This document shows positions 1-7,908 of a DNA stretch of 30,495 nucleotides, in pieces. Location of the stretch: positions 1-30,495 of the forward strand of contig DAOVVQ010000006.1 of assembly GCA_030637065.1 (NCBI GenBank). The letters are read 5' to 3'. This stretch comes from Planctomycetota bacterium (GTDB lineage: Bacteria; Planctomycetota; Phycisphaerae; Sedimentisphaerales; Anaerohalosphaeraceae). The notes below the pieces were generated by a model. The model was not told where the DNA came from. It worked only from the letters and a program-made list of their open reading frames with translations, and did no database searches. Position 1 is the first letter of the stretch, and each line of letters opens with the position of its first letter. The translations under genes were made by a program, and so were the position numbers.

Positions 1-2
1 AA

Positions 3-230
3 TGCGACGCGTCGAGCGAAGCCCATGGAGTCTGTTACGGTTGCCAACTCGACGCGTACATCCCGCGATGGTATCCAAAAAAAGAAGAGTACCGGGCGAA
101 TAAAGACAAGATTCAATCAGCCACAATAAGGCCGCGAACCGGCGTACATATCCTCGATCTGAAATTTCCACGAATTTGCGACATAGAGATGCTGAAGTCG
201 CGGCTTACTCGTGAAAACAGGATCATGTAA
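3..230 (+). CDS. 3' end of an unidentified phage gene (partial)
   Basis: An open frame enters from the left edge (first complete codon at 3) and stops at TAA 228-230, giving 75 visible C-terminal residues. It has a CxxC pair (C-Y-G-C) near the visible start, an aromatic/proline stretch and a basic C-terminus. Codon use looks like the neighbouring genes, and the other two forward frames close sooner. The family is not recognised. Sitting just upstream of the packaging genes, it may be the last gene of the preceding module. Because the start is missing, neither length nor function can be judged. Confidence 0.55.
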   Translation, partial: CDASSEAHGVCYGCQLDAYIPRWYPKKEEYRANKDKIQSATIRPRTGVHILDLKFPRICDIEMLKSRLTRENRIM

Positions 231-285
231 AATCCCCAACGCAGAAAAAAAATAAAAAAGTTTTATCTTCATGCACCAAAAAGGG

Positions 286-316
286 TAATATAAAACAGGA
301 GTGGCGATATATCGCC
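286..316 (+). promoter_or_regulatory. possible promoter with a 14-bp palindromic operator before the packaging genes
   Basis: The gap 231-358 is AT-rich. It contains a -10-like TAATAT at 286-291 without a good -35, followed by the perfect palindrome GGCGATATATCGCC at 303-316. If TAATAT is the -10, transcription would start near 298 and the palindrome would lie just inside the transcript, where a repressor dimer or an RNA hairpin could act. The palindrome is plain in the sequence; the promoter reading is weak inference. Confidence 0.35.
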
Positions 317-358
317 GACCGCGCTGACAAAATTGGCTTTTAATAATAGAGGCCCACA

Positions 359-595
359 ATGGTAAACCTCAAGGACTTACTTACACTGCTGGAATTATAT
401 TGTTGCGAGCAGTATTTCATCGTCGGTACATGCCAAGCACAGGTAGCAAGATGGTGTGGTGTGCAACGGCAAAGCGTTCATTCTGCAATTTCACGGGCGA
501 AAAAGAAAATCAAAGCCGCTGGACTCCCGCCGCTAAAACGGTGGCAAGATCGAATCGCAGAATCACGGAAACCTTATCATGCCAAAAAAGGCTAA
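359..595 (+). CDS. small helix-turn-helix-like protein, start of packaging module
   Basis: A 78-residue basic protein starting at ATG 359, with GAGG about 8 nt upstream. Residues about 22-50 (TCQAQVARWCGVQRQSVHSA then a basic helix) read like a helix-turn-helix: a short helix, a turn with G, and a recognition helix with Q/S residues. It overlaps the next gene by 17 bp, so the two are probably translated together. A DNA-binding protein directly before the terminase genes could be a small-terminase-like recognition factor or a regulator of late genes. The HTH reading is by eye and no family was identified. Confidence 0.6.
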   Translation: MVNLKDLLTLLELYCCEQYFIVGTCQAQVARWCGVQRQSVHSAISRAKKKIKAAGLPPLKRWQDRIAESRKPYHAKKG

Positions 596-989
596 AAAGA
601 AAGTAAAGAAGCCCAAAGTTGCAGGGAAAAAACAGGCAACATCACGGCTTGGGCGTAATGGTGAAGAGCCGCCCGCAGAACATCGCTGGAAGCCCGGTCA
701 GTCAGGGAATCCCAAGGGCAGGCCAGCCTCTTGTATCATCACTAAGGGTCTTGTCGAAGCCATTGAAAAAGACGATGGAAAGGTAGCAAAACAGCTCCGC
801 AAGGTGATTATCGACAAGGCCAAGGCTGGCAACAAAGACTTTATGAACATCTTGCTTGACCGAACTGAGGGCAAAGTCAAAGAGCGAATCGACATAACCA
901 CTAATGACCAGCCACTTGGCGGCCCTGCGTCAAACCTGACAAATGAAGAACTCGAAATGATTACGAAGCATAGAAAAGGACCGGAATAA
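579..989 (+). CDS. DUF5681-type DNA-packaging protein, small terminase candidate
   Basis: A 136-residue protein with a lysine-rich N-terminus (residues 1-20) followed at about 37-49 by WKPGQSGNPKGRP. That motif is the hallmark of the DUF5681 family, which is repeatedly found beside phage terminase genes. The rest is a helical region (about 55-100) ending in an acidic tail. In this family the protein is thought to help the large terminase recognise DNA, though direct evidence is thin. It overlaps the previous gene by 17 bp, and its stop overlaps the next start (TAATG at 987-991), indicating one operon. The family call is fairly secure; the small-terminase role is inferred from position. Confidence 0.75.
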   Translation: MPKKAKKKVKKPKVAGKKQATSRLGRNGEEPPAEHRWKPGQSGNPKGRPASCIITKGLVEAIEKDDGKVAKQLRKVIIDKAKAGNKDFMNILLDRTEGKVKERIDITTNDQPLGGPASNLTNEELEMITKHRKGPE

Positions 990-1111
990 TGGCAGAGCAA
1001 AAAGAGAAACCAAGCGAACCCACTAACCCAAAAGTACCCACAAAGACCGGCCCGCCCGTATACCAGACAGGGAACATAAGTAAGATCAAGAAGCCGAAGT
1101 CCGAGAAATGA
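989..1111 (+). CDS. tiny proline/lysine-rich protein between packaging genes
   Basis: A 40-residue reading frame from ATG 989 (overlapping the previous TAA) to TGA 1109-1111, whose last bases overlap the next ATG at 1108. The peptide is rich in K, P, E and T and has no hydrophobic or domain-like segment, so it is probably disordered. Exact start-stop overlaps on both sides are the main evidence that it is translated. Function unknown. Confidence 0.55.
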   Translation: MAEQKEKPSEPTNPKVPTKTGPPVYQTGNISKIKKPKSEK

Positions 1112-1332
1112 CCTCAGCCTTACACATGTGCCAACACTCAACGCCCGGTGGCGAACAGATAGCTGCAATCTTTGCGGCAGCCCCTAAGCGGATGTGGTGT
1201 ACAGGCAAGGTCGAATGCAATGTATGCGGTAAGGAACATATCTCCGTGTGGCCTGACGATATCGATGACGAAGATAGTATGGAGTGCCCGTACTGTGGGC
1301 GGGAAGCGTGCAGGCCGGTAGAAAGTAACTGA
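1108..1332 (+). CDS. small zinc-ribbon protein
   Basis: A 74-residue protein that starts inside the stop of the preceding frame (ATGA) and ends 3 nt before the large terminase start. Two CxxC knuckles (C37/C40 in CNVC and C60/C63 in CPYC) separated by an acidic loop are a classic zinc-ribbon layout, the kind of fold that binds nucleic acid or protein. Its place between the DUF5681 protein and the large terminase suggests a packaging accessory or an HNH-free zinc protein. The zinc-ribbon reading is good; the role is unknown. Confidence 0.6.
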   Translation: MTSALHMCQHSTPGGEQIAAIFAAAPKRMWCTGKVECNVCGKEHISVWPDDIDDEDSMECPYCGREACRPVESN

Positions 1333-1335
1333 CGC

Positions 1336-2793
1336 GTGGACAAACCCAAAACGAAAGCAGCGCTCTGGAGTTTCATCGGGGCGAACTTCGGCGTCTGGCT
1401 CCCTTTTGAGTCTTACACTGAAGGCAACTCAAACCCTTTTAAATTCATAGCCGACTGCTGGTTTAATCAGAGCACAGACGTAGCAGCGTGGGCATGTCGC
1501 TCAGGAGGCAAGACTCTTTGTTCATCGATCCTGGCCGCCCTTGAATACTGCTTTACCGATGACCTGCAATCGCGGGTGTTGAGCGGCTCCGAAGATCAAG
1601 CAAGGAACTTATACGAGTACTGGTCAAACTGGTGTGACGGGGTTATCGCGCATCGCCTGGACGACAAGAAAGTCACAAAGCTGCTGACAAGGATAGCAGG
1701 CGGGAAACTCGAAATCCTCGCAGCCTCACATGCAAGAGTCAGAGGCCCGAAGATTCAAAGGCTGTACAAAGACGAACTCGACGAAATCGATGATGATATC
1801 AGCCAGACATCAGCAGGCATGATAGCCTCTCGCGACGACCGACCAGCTCGGACGATATCAACCTCGACATGGCACAAAGTCGATGGGCCGATGTCGAAAC
1901 TTGTTGAGAAATGCCCTGGTAATGGAGTCTCTCTCCATCGCTGGAACCTGTGGGAATCGATTGCAAATTGCGAAGAAGACCGGCACGGTTATGGAACTGG
2001 CTGTAAGAGTTGCGGTTTACGCGAGCCGTGTATGGCGAAAGCATTAGAGCTTAATCCAAGAGCGACAGTGGGAATCGCCTCGAAGACAAGAGGCTTGTAC
2101 CGAGTACCTGATGTGATCAAGGCGTACGGTGCTGTCAGTCAAGGCATGTGGGAGTCAGAGTACTTGTGTCTTAGGCCATCAGTTGAGGGCATGGTTTACC
2201 CGTCACTCGATCCAATGAAGCATTGTGTCGATTCAGCCCCAGCCGATTTGAGAGTTTATCGAGCTATTGACTGGGGCTATCGTAACTTCGTCTGCTTGTG
2301 GATCGGTGAAGATAAGCGTGGCGTGTCATACATCCTTGATACTTACAAAGCCGAAGACGGGACGATCAAAACGCACGCTGAGTATATCAAGGCCCATAAA
2401 ATCCAGAACATCGAAGCGACATACGCAGACCCGGCAGGTCGGAACAAGAACGACCAGACAGGCAAGAGTGATATTGACGAATTCAAGAAGCATGGAATCA
2501 AATGTCGCTACACGCTTTCCCCGAAACTCAGAAGTGTTCGCAACGGTATACAGGCCGTCAAGTCACTGATAAACCCAGCCACAGGTTCACCAAGGCTGAA
2601 GATCGTTCGTACGACAAATAATCAAATAACCATTCAAGCATTGCAATCTTACAAGAATCGTAAAGTCAACGGCGTCTGGATAGAAGAGCCTCTGGACCCT
2701 CAGGAGTTCGAGCACATCCCGGATGCGTTGCGATACTATGTCATAAACCGCCAAACGACCAGCATCAAAACAAAGGCTTACGGAGCAGTATAA
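1336..2793 (+). CDS. terminase large subunit (packaging ATPase and nuclease)
   Basis: A 485-residue motor that cuts concatemeric DNA and pumps it into the prohead. The start is GTG 1336, 3 nt after the previous stop. ATPase domain: Walker A-like CRSGGKT at 54-60, acidic Walker B-like KDELDE around 145-150 (D146/E147), and a TISTSTW coupling-type motif near 173-179. RNase H-like nuclease domain: acidic residues D312 (in IDWGY), D365 (in YADPAGR) and D463 (in HIPDALRYY) are in the usual three-metal-ligand arrangement. A cysteine cluster at 212-232 (C212, C223, C226, C232) sits between the domains, as in many phage terminases. Length fits the family. It is followed directly by the portal gene. 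Confidence 0.95.
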   Translation: MDKPKTKAALWSFIGANFGVWLPFESYTEGNSNPFKFIADCWFNQSTDVAAWACRSGGKTLCSSILAALEYCFTDDLQSRVLSGSEDQARNLYEYWSNWCDGVIAHRLDDKKVTKLLTRIAGGKLEILAASHARVRGPKIQRLYKDELDEIDDDISQTSAGMIASRDDRPARTISTSTWHKVDGPMSKLVEKCPGNGVSLHRWNLWESIANCEEDRHGYGTGCKSCGLREPCMAKALELNPRATVGIASKTRGLYRVPDVIKAYGAVSQGMWESEYLCLRPSVEGMVYPSLDPMKHCVDSAPADLRVYRAIDWGYRNFVCLWIGEDKRGVSYILDTYKAEDGTIKTHAEYIKAHKIQNIEATYADPAGRNKNDQTGKSDIDEFKKHGIKCRYTLSPKLRSVRNGIQAVKSLINPATGSPRLKIVRTTNNQITIQALQSYKNRKVNGVWIEEPLDPQEFEHIPDALRYYVINRQTTSIKTKAYGAV

Positions 2794-4269
2794 ATGCCCG
2801 AACAAACCAAAACCGATTTCGACCCCGCCGCAACATCGGCCTTGTACGACCAGTACAAGCCTGGGTGGGAGCTGAATCTTGATTTCTACGAGATGGCAGA
2901 GCATGTCCTACGTAATGGCCTTTACCTTGACCGGTTCGGTGAAGGCTCTGACAAGGCTGAAAGCACCACATCATACAACTGGCGGATGAAAGCTTTGTTC
3001 GCTATGGACGTATGTGCTGATATTGTCACGATTCGCGTAGATAACCTCTTCAGAACTGAGCCGATAAGAAGCTTCGAGGATTCGCCGTATGCCAAAGATA
3101 TCGAAGGGTTTATAAACGACGTCGATGGCTCTGGAACTCATATGAATGAGTTTATGAGACGTGCCGTCACTTTGCAGTATATCAACGGCGTGGATATCAT
3201 TGTCGGCAAGACCGCCTCAGACAAAACGTATGCCAATCTCGCACAGGAAATACAGGACGGCGCGAGGTCTTATCTTATGGCTAGAGGCCCCCTTGAGCGC
3301 CCCGGCTGGTCTTGCGATCACTCCGGTCAATACAAATGGGTTCGTTATGATCTCGGCGACATTCCAGCGGAGTCAGAGGGCGCGGAATCGGCAGGCAGGC
3401 AGTACTTGACGCTGACTGAGAGCGGCTGGACGCTTTATACTACAAATGATGACAAGAAGGCTGACAGCACTGCCGTCTCTGGCGATTCGATGCTTGGCGT
3501 GGTCCCCGTAGTGCCGTTCTACTGGGGCGATTCAGTCAAGGCTGATAATACCAAAATCCCCATATCTTTACTTACCAGGCCTGCACCGGTAGCACGAGCG
3601 ATGCTCAATCTTGTCAGTCAAGGCCAACTTGATTTGTATATGGCCATCGGAATCCTGGCCGCAATGGGCGCGAATTCAGACGAATGCCCGACTGAGGTTT
3701 CGCCGAATTGTTGGATTGCGTTTTCGGATCCTACAGCTTCGGTCCAAAGGATAGCCCCAGCCGTTCAGCACATCTCCGAGAAACGAGACTGGCTGAACGC
3801 GATGACTCAAACGATCCTGCGAATGGGCAAGATGTCAGGCGCTTCGGTAGACCTCGAAGCGAGAGCGACAAGCGGCGTGCAAGTGTCAGTTGAGCGAACC
3901 GACCTCGACAACGAGATGTCAGCTACCGCAGACCAGGCCGCAAGGGTCGAAGAGGACTCGATGCGTATGTTGGTTTCGCGGCAAAAAGGTGTACCGCTAA
4001 TCTCAGCGAAAGACTTCAAATATTCAGTTAATTACAACAAGAGATATGTATTGGCCGGTGTCGATGAGTTGCTGAAAGATATTGACGACGCCCGCAAAGG
4101 TTCGATCCATATCGACGCGCCAACGATGATGAGAGCATTGCTTTCTCGGGCAAAGACGGCGATTGTCAGGCCCGATGATCCACGAGCAGAAGACATCGAC
4201 GAAGAGATCAAAAAAGCCACATTTGAGAGCGAGTTTTCCGTACCTGATTTGAGCGGCGGCGATGAGTGA
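2794..4269 (+). CDS. portal protein
   Basis: A 491-residue protein beginning immediately after the terminase stop. In phages of this layout the next gene is the portal, the dodecameric ring at one vertex through which DNA passes and onto which the tail is joined. Length, the mixed alpha/beta composition, an N-terminal region with many aromatics and acidic loops, and the long helical C-terminal half (about 330-480) fit portal proteins. No short diagnostic motif exists, so the call leans on position between terminase and the Mu F-like gene. The 3' end overlaps the next gene by 8 bp. Confidence 0.85.
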   Translation: MPEQTKTDFDPAATSALYDQYKPGWELNLDFYEMAEHVLRNGLYLDRFGEGSDKAESTTSYNWRMKALFAMDVCADIVTIRVDNLFRTEPIRSFEDSPYAKDIEGFINDVDGSGTHMNEFMRRAVTLQYINGVDIIVGKTASDKTYANLAQEIQDGARSYLMARGPLERPGWSCDHSGQYKWVRYDLGDIPAESEGAESAGRQYLTLTESGWTLYTTNDDKKADSTAVSGDSMLGVVPVVPFYWGDSVKADNTKIPISLLTRPAPVARAMLNLVSQGQLDLYMAIGILAAMGANSDECPTEVSPNCWIAFSDPTASVQRIAPAVQHISEKRDWLNAMTQTILRMGKMSGASVDLEARATSGVQVSVERTDLDNEMSATADQAARVEEDSMRMLVSRQKGVPLISAKDFKYSVNYNKRYVLAGVDELLKDIDDARKGSIHIDAPTMMRALLSRAKTAIVRPDDPRAEDIDEEIKKATFESEFSVPDLSGGDE

Positions 4270-5170
4270 CCCGATCCGTGAAGCTATTGCAGCCGGCAGG
4301 CCAACGGTAGAGGGGGCGGGCTGGCAGGATGATATCCACGCCATCATAAAACGATTTGCAACACCGTCTTTATATCTAAACCTGTCTGTATCTGAGAAGA
4401 TGCGAAAAGAGCTTGTTCGGTACTACGCTAAAGAGCTTGTTGCACAAGCCAATCTTGCTGGATTGAGGACCGCGAAGCCGATCTTACGAGATATTGGCTC
4501 TCCGATAACAGCCGTAAGAGGACGGGCATTACGTGAGCTGAACGGGTGGACCGCGAACGCAGTCAAAGCGTTTCAGGAAGAACTCAATCTTGCCCATGTT
4601 ACGCTTAGGGGCGAAACCAGAGTTGCTTTCTTCCGTGCGAAACGGGACGTAGCGGGCTTCGGCAACGCAGACCGTAAGCAACTCGCATCCGACCTTGCCA
4701 AGGCCAGCAAAGCTGATATGGCAGCCAAAACGAAGGGCTACAATCGAATCAGGTCGGCAAGGACGAAGCTGGCCAAGGCCGAGAAAGTAGGCAACACAGT
4801 CACGGTCAAAGCGGCAAGAGTAGAATTACTCAAAGCAAAAGCAGCCGTCAAGAAGACAGATGACTTACTTGGTAGATTCGAGAAAGCTGTGCAAGCCAGC
4901 GCCAGAGACGGCGCCCGCAGGCAGATGGCGGCGGCTCAGAAAGCACAGTATCAGCAGTCGCTTGGCAAAGATGTCAAACGCTACTGGGTAACTGTCAACG
5001 GCTCCCAGGCCTGTCCGACATGCGAAGATAGACATATGCTTCTAGTGCCAGACGAAACCGGCGGCGAGCCTGGCAGCGGGCAAACGTACTGCGGTGCATC
5101 CTGCCAATGCCATGCAGTTCCGAAAATTCATCTTGATGGAACTCCAATACCAAAGCCAATTGTGGCCTAG
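4262..5170 (+). CDS. Mu F-like minor head morphogenesis protein
   Basis: A 302-residue protein overlapping the portal gene by 8 bp. The first two thirds are helical, with lysine/alanine-rich segments (about 140-235). The C-terminal 55 residues hold a cysteine/histidine cluster: C251 and C254 with H258, then C277, C281, C283 and H284. This matches the C-terminal layout of Mu F/SPP1 gp7-like minor head proteins (VNGSQACPTCEDRH... then CGASCQCH). Such proteins bind the portal, act in head assembly and are often carried into the virion. Gene order portal, Mu F, scaffold, capsid supports the call. Confidence 0.85.
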   Translation: MSDPIREAIAAGRPTVEGAGWQDDIHAIIKRFATPSLYLNLSVSEKMRKELVRYYAKELVAQANLAGLRTAKPILRDIGSPITAVRGRALRELNGWTANAVKAFQEELNLAHVTLRGETRVAFFRAKRDVAGFGNADRKQLASDLAKASKADMAAKTKGYNRIRSARTKLAKAEKVGNTVTVKAARVELLKAKAAVKKTDDLLGRFEKAVQASARDGARRQMAAAQKAQYQQSLGKDVKRYWVTVNGSQACPTCEDRHMLLVPDETGGEPGSGQTYCGASCQCHAVPKIHLDGTPIPKPIVA

Positions 5171-5182
5171 AGGAGGGTAAGC

Positions 5183-5419
5183 ATGGCTACAGCAAACATA
5201 AATGTAAATATCGATATCAAAAGGCCGATTTCATGGAGCCACATTGTCAAGGCCTTGATTTTGATGCAGCAGAAAAAAGCTATCAGCGAACAGCAAGCCT
5301 GCGGGATTGCCCTGCGGTACTGGAGTAAATTTGCAAAGATAAGAATCGGGAATGGCAGGTGGCGTAACATCTCTCGTAAAATGACCCAAAGACTCACAGC
5401 GAAATACGACTCTGGATAA
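5183..5419 (+). CDS. small hypothetical protein between Mu F-like and scaffold genes
   Basis: A 78-residue basic protein with a very strong ribosome site (GAGGAGGG ending about 6 nt before ATG 5183). The sequence has a beta-like start (repeated I/N residues), then a helical segment with QQ motifs and a basic C-terminal half rich in R and K. No family is recognised. Its place in the head module suggests a head or packaging accessory. The strong ribosome site argues for substantial expression. Confidence 0.65.
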   Translation: MATANINVNIDIKRPISWSHIVKALILMQQKKAISEQQACGIALRYWSKFAKIRIGNGRWRNISRKMTQRLTAKYDSG

Positions 5420-5425
5420 CGAACC

Positions 5426-5457
5426 GTGGCAGTAGCCACAGAACAGGGCAGTAGCCC
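5426..5457 (+). repeat. two tandem hairpins with identical AGTA loops
   Basis: In the 47-52 nt gap before the scaffold gene lie GTGGC-AGTA-GCCAC (5426-5439) and GGGC-AGTA-GCCC (5446-5457), two small stem-loops with the same tetraloop and shared GGCAGTAGCC core, 6 nt apart. They lie immediately upstream of the scaffold ribosome site and could act as an RNA processing, stability or translation-control element. No T-tract follows, so they are not terminators. Confidence 0.5.
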
Positions 5458-5472
5458 AAAGGACGAATGATC

Positions 5473-6186
5473 ATGGCCGAAGAAAACACCCCAGATGAGA
5501 AGAAGCCAGCCGATGAGATGGATTACAAGGCAGCTTACTTTAAGGAGGTTGAAAACTCCAAAGATCAGCGGGCTAAAAAACGGGAGGCAAGAGAAGAACT
5601 CGCCAAACGTGATGCAACCGCCAAAGCAGCAGAGCAAGCGGCTGCGGACGCAGAACTTGCCAAGAAGGGCGACGTTGAGGCGATAACAAAATCTCTCAAC
5701 AAGCGCCATGGTGAAATCAACACCGAACTCCAAGGTCGTTTCGACCAACAGACGGCAGCCATGCAGAAGATGGCGATCGATAATCAGATCGCGCCGATGT
5801 TAGCAGCCAAGGGTGTCAAGAACATGCGGCTGGCGTTGCTATCGCTGAAGGATTTGCCCGATAAGGCAATAGCGAAAGTAACTGATGGAGTTGTTACAAT
5901 AACCATCCAAGCACCCGATGGTAGCTCTGTTTACGCGGCTGGCTCGACTGCCCCGATGGGCCTGGCGGAATTTGTCGATAATTGGCTTGCAACAGAAGAC
6001 GGAGCATTGTTTTCGCCGCCATCCGGAGAGTCTGGAAGCGGTGGAAGAACCGGCGGGACAGGTCCGAGCAAATTAACGCTTGCTGAACTGGATCGAGACC
6101 CCAGGAAAAAGGCTGAGTTTATCGAAGAGCATGGCAGCAAGGCGTTCCATGATCTCGTGAAAAACTCTCGCACGAAAGCGCAGTAA
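5473..6186 (+). CDS. capsid scaffolding protein (GP20-like)
   Basis: About 237 residues in the slot directly before the major capsid gene. The N-terminal ~90 residues are highly charged and alanine-rich (E, K, R, A), typical of the coiled-coil of phage scaffolds. The middle has a folded region with 'LLSLKDLPD'-like hydrophobic segments, then a glycine/serine linker and a short basic C-terminal helix that in scaffolds contacts the capsid protein. An upstream in-frame ATG at 5467 exists but is only 3 nt from the AGGA ribosome site; ATG 5473 has the better spacing. Role: transient core for prohead assembly, later removed. Confidence 0.8.
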   Translation: MAEENTPDEKKPADEMDYKAAYFKEVENSKDQRAKKREAREELAKRDATAKAAEQAAADAELAKKGDVEAITKSLNKRHGEINTELQGRFDQQTAAMQKMAIDNQIAPMLAAKGVKNMRLALLSLKDLPDKAIAKVTDGVVTITIQAPDGSSVYAAGSTAPMGLAEFVDNWLATEDGALFSPPSGESGSGGRTGGTGPSKLTLAELDRDPRKKAEFIEEHGSKAFHDLVKNSRTKAQ

Positions 6187-6197
6187 CAAAAGACGTT

Positions 6198-6203
6198 TAT
6201 AAT
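6198..6203 (+). promoter_or_regulatory. possible -10 box ahead of the major capsid gene
   Basis: A perfect TATAAT lies in the 47-bp AT-rich gap before the capsid gene, 30 bp upstream of its start. No convincing -35 is seen at 16-18 bp upstream and no TG extension is present, so it could be chance in AT-rich DNA. An extra promoter for the most abundant structural gene would make sense. Confidence 0.25.
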
Positions 6204-6233
6204 TCAACAAATTTAGATTAGAGGAGATTTATC

Positions 6234-7256
6234 ATGGCTGGAACACCTTCAGATATGGTGTACATCAATTTACTGAAAGCAGAAGAGTACCGCAGGACCG
6301 TTGAAAAGCTGGATATTTTCAACGCCGGGTCTGCTGGGACGATTGTCCTGGAATCCGATCCTGCCCGAGCCGAAACCGATGGTGGCGACAATTATTCAAG
6401 CGGGCGATGGGCGCCGATTTCCAGCCTTGTCTCTCGAAGAGAGGAGGGCACTCCGGCAACCGCTGCGACCGTAACGAACCTCGCGATGACAAGTGGCCTG
6501 AACGTTCGGCAACTCCTGGGTCTTGGCCCGACCGCGATTACAGACATCCAAGTTAGGAAGGGTGGGCGGAAGTTTAGTATGGAGTCTGCAATGGTCAACC
6601 TTGGCCAGCAGTTCGCGGACGCTAAACTACTGAATATGCGCAACAATATCATCGCGGCTGCTGACGCGGCTGTTGATGTTGTTTCGGCACATGTTCTTGA
6701 TGTGGCTACCGGAAAAACCGCAGGGTCAAAGGTCTTGTGTTCGATGAGCTATATCAATCAGATGCTTGCGTTGATGGGCGACGCCCGCGAACAGATTAAG
6801 GCCTTCGTCATGCCCTCAGCCGTGTTCGCCGATTTGGTCGGTAGTGTGGCGTCAACATATTTGTATGACTCTGTCAGCGGAATCACGCTGTACAAAGATG
6901 TCATCCCCGCTTATGGGCGGGCAGTTATTGTCGCTGATGTCCCCGGACTCACGACCGAATTGACATCCTCTTATCATGATGAATATGCTGTACTTGGTCT
7001 CGGTGTTGGTGCAATATCAGCAACCATCATCTACGACTCGGGTACTGCTGTCTGGAGAGACTACGACGGGCATTCGCCAGCAACTAAAGCTCGCGAAGAC
7101 TACGACGTTGAATTCGACATCTTCGGTATGAAGTGGGATGACGCTGAAACGAACCCCACGGATGCAGAGTTGGCTACTACCGCCAACTGGGCAACCGAAT
7201 ACGACGATCATCGTCAGTTCAAGGTTGTCAAGGGCATCTTTAATGCCGGTACGTAA
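6234..7256 (+). CDS. major capsid protein
   Basis: A 340-residue protein with a strong ribosome site (GAGGAGA 7-8 nt before ATG 6234), directly after the scaffold gene, which is the standard position of the major capsid protein. There is no transmembrane segment or enzyme motif. The N-terminal part is an extended, polar arm-like region, followed by an alternating alpha/beta body of the length usual for HK97-fold capsid proteins. No large N-terminal delta domain is apparent, consistent with a separate scaffold protein. It is called from position, size and expression signal rather than from a recognisable signature. Its last 14 bp overlap the following glycosyltransferase-like gene. Confidence 0.8.
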   Translation: MAGTPSDMVYINLLKAEEYRRTVEKLDIFNAGSAGTIVLESDPARAETDGGDNYSSGRWAPISSLVSRREEGTPATAATVTNLAMTSGLNVRQLLGLGPTAITDIQVRKGGRKFSMESAMVNLGQQFADAKLLNMRNNIIAAADAAVDVVSAHVLDVATGKTAGSKVLCSMSYINQMLALMGDAREQIKAFVMPSAVFADLVGSVASTYLYDSVSGITLYKDVIPAYGRAVIVADVPGLTTELTSSYHDEYAVLGLGVGAISATIIYDSGTAVWRDYDGHSPATKAREDYDVEFDIFGMKWDDAETNPTDAELATTANWATEYDDHRQFKVVKGIFNAGT

Positions 7257-7908
7257 AAATGCTCCCAAGGATGGGCGAGGGTCGGGCTTAGCGTTCGACC
7301 CCGCCCGCCCTTGTTTGATTGTCGGCAATGGCCCGTCGGTCGATGCTGTACCTGCCGATCAATGGCCTGACCAGGTCATTGGGACGAATCGGGCACTGGT
7401 TTTATCAGCCTGTCAAGATGTGAAGTTTTCTGCCTTGGTTATGCGAGATAGGTTCCGCGCCCTCTGGGTGAATCAGAAGCTTGGAGAAAAGTACCACGCT
7501 GATTTCTGGAAGCCTTCAGGTGTCTGGAAAGTTGGGCGCCGTCAAACGCATTGTGACGAATATCTTCAATTCGCTTCAACGTGGCAAGGCCGGGCAACGC
7601 AGCATCGCGACGGCGATCATGTCGTTCTGAATTCATCAGTCGCCATCATGGCCCTGAACTGGGCATGGATTCATGGAGCAAGAAAGTTTCAACTGCTTGG
7701 CGTCGATTATCATGGAGGCCATGCACGAATGATCAAACCATTCGAGGCTGATACACGAGGCTCTGGCGGATGCAAGTCCGGAAGCCTCTGGAGCATCGAA
7801 AAAGAATTTGCAGCCGCCGTCAACGCGATTCAGCAAAGCGGTGGTAGCATTGTGAATATATCACCCGGCACAGTTCTGGAAGCGGTGCCAATATTGGAGC
7901 AATTATGA
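7243..7908 (+). CDS. glycosyltransferase-like protein (MptE/DUF115 or GT42-like fold)
   Basis: A 221-residue protein. ATG 7243 is preferred because it follows AAGGGC at about 8 nt; it overlaps the capsid gene by 14 bp. Motifs LIVGNGPS (25-32), IGTNRA (46-51) and the segment at 131-156 ending LLGVDYHGGH resemble DUF115/MptE-like proteins and GT42 sialyltransferases, where the N-terminal GNGPS loop binds the nucleotide sugar and 'GxDY' lies in the second half. Likely role: moving a sugar to a phage or host acceptor. It is coupled by ATGA overlap to the next gene and forms a three-gene insert in the head module. The fold is fairly likely; donor and acceptor are unknown. Confidence 0.65.
   Translation: MPVRKNAPKDGRGSGLAFDPARPCLIVGNGPSVDAVPADQWPDQVIGTNRALVLSACQDVKFSALVMRDRFRALWVNQKLGEKYHADFWKPSGVWKVGRRQTHCDEYLQFASTWQGRATQHRDGDHVVLNSSVAIMALNWAWIHGARKFQLLGVDYHGGHARMIKPFEADTRGSGGCKSGSLWSIEKEFAAAVNAIQQSGGSIVNISPGTVLEAVPILEQL

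Noticed and set aside
698..1168. A 156-codon frame on the - strand
   Set aside because: Antisense to the DUF5681-type gene and its small neighbours; no ribosome site and no domain. A shadow.
5167..5748. A 193-codon frame on the - strand
   Set aside because: It lies antisense to the 5183 gene and the scaffold gene, which have strong ribosome sites and proper context. Its hydrophobic look comes from the complement of lysine/glutamate-rich codons.
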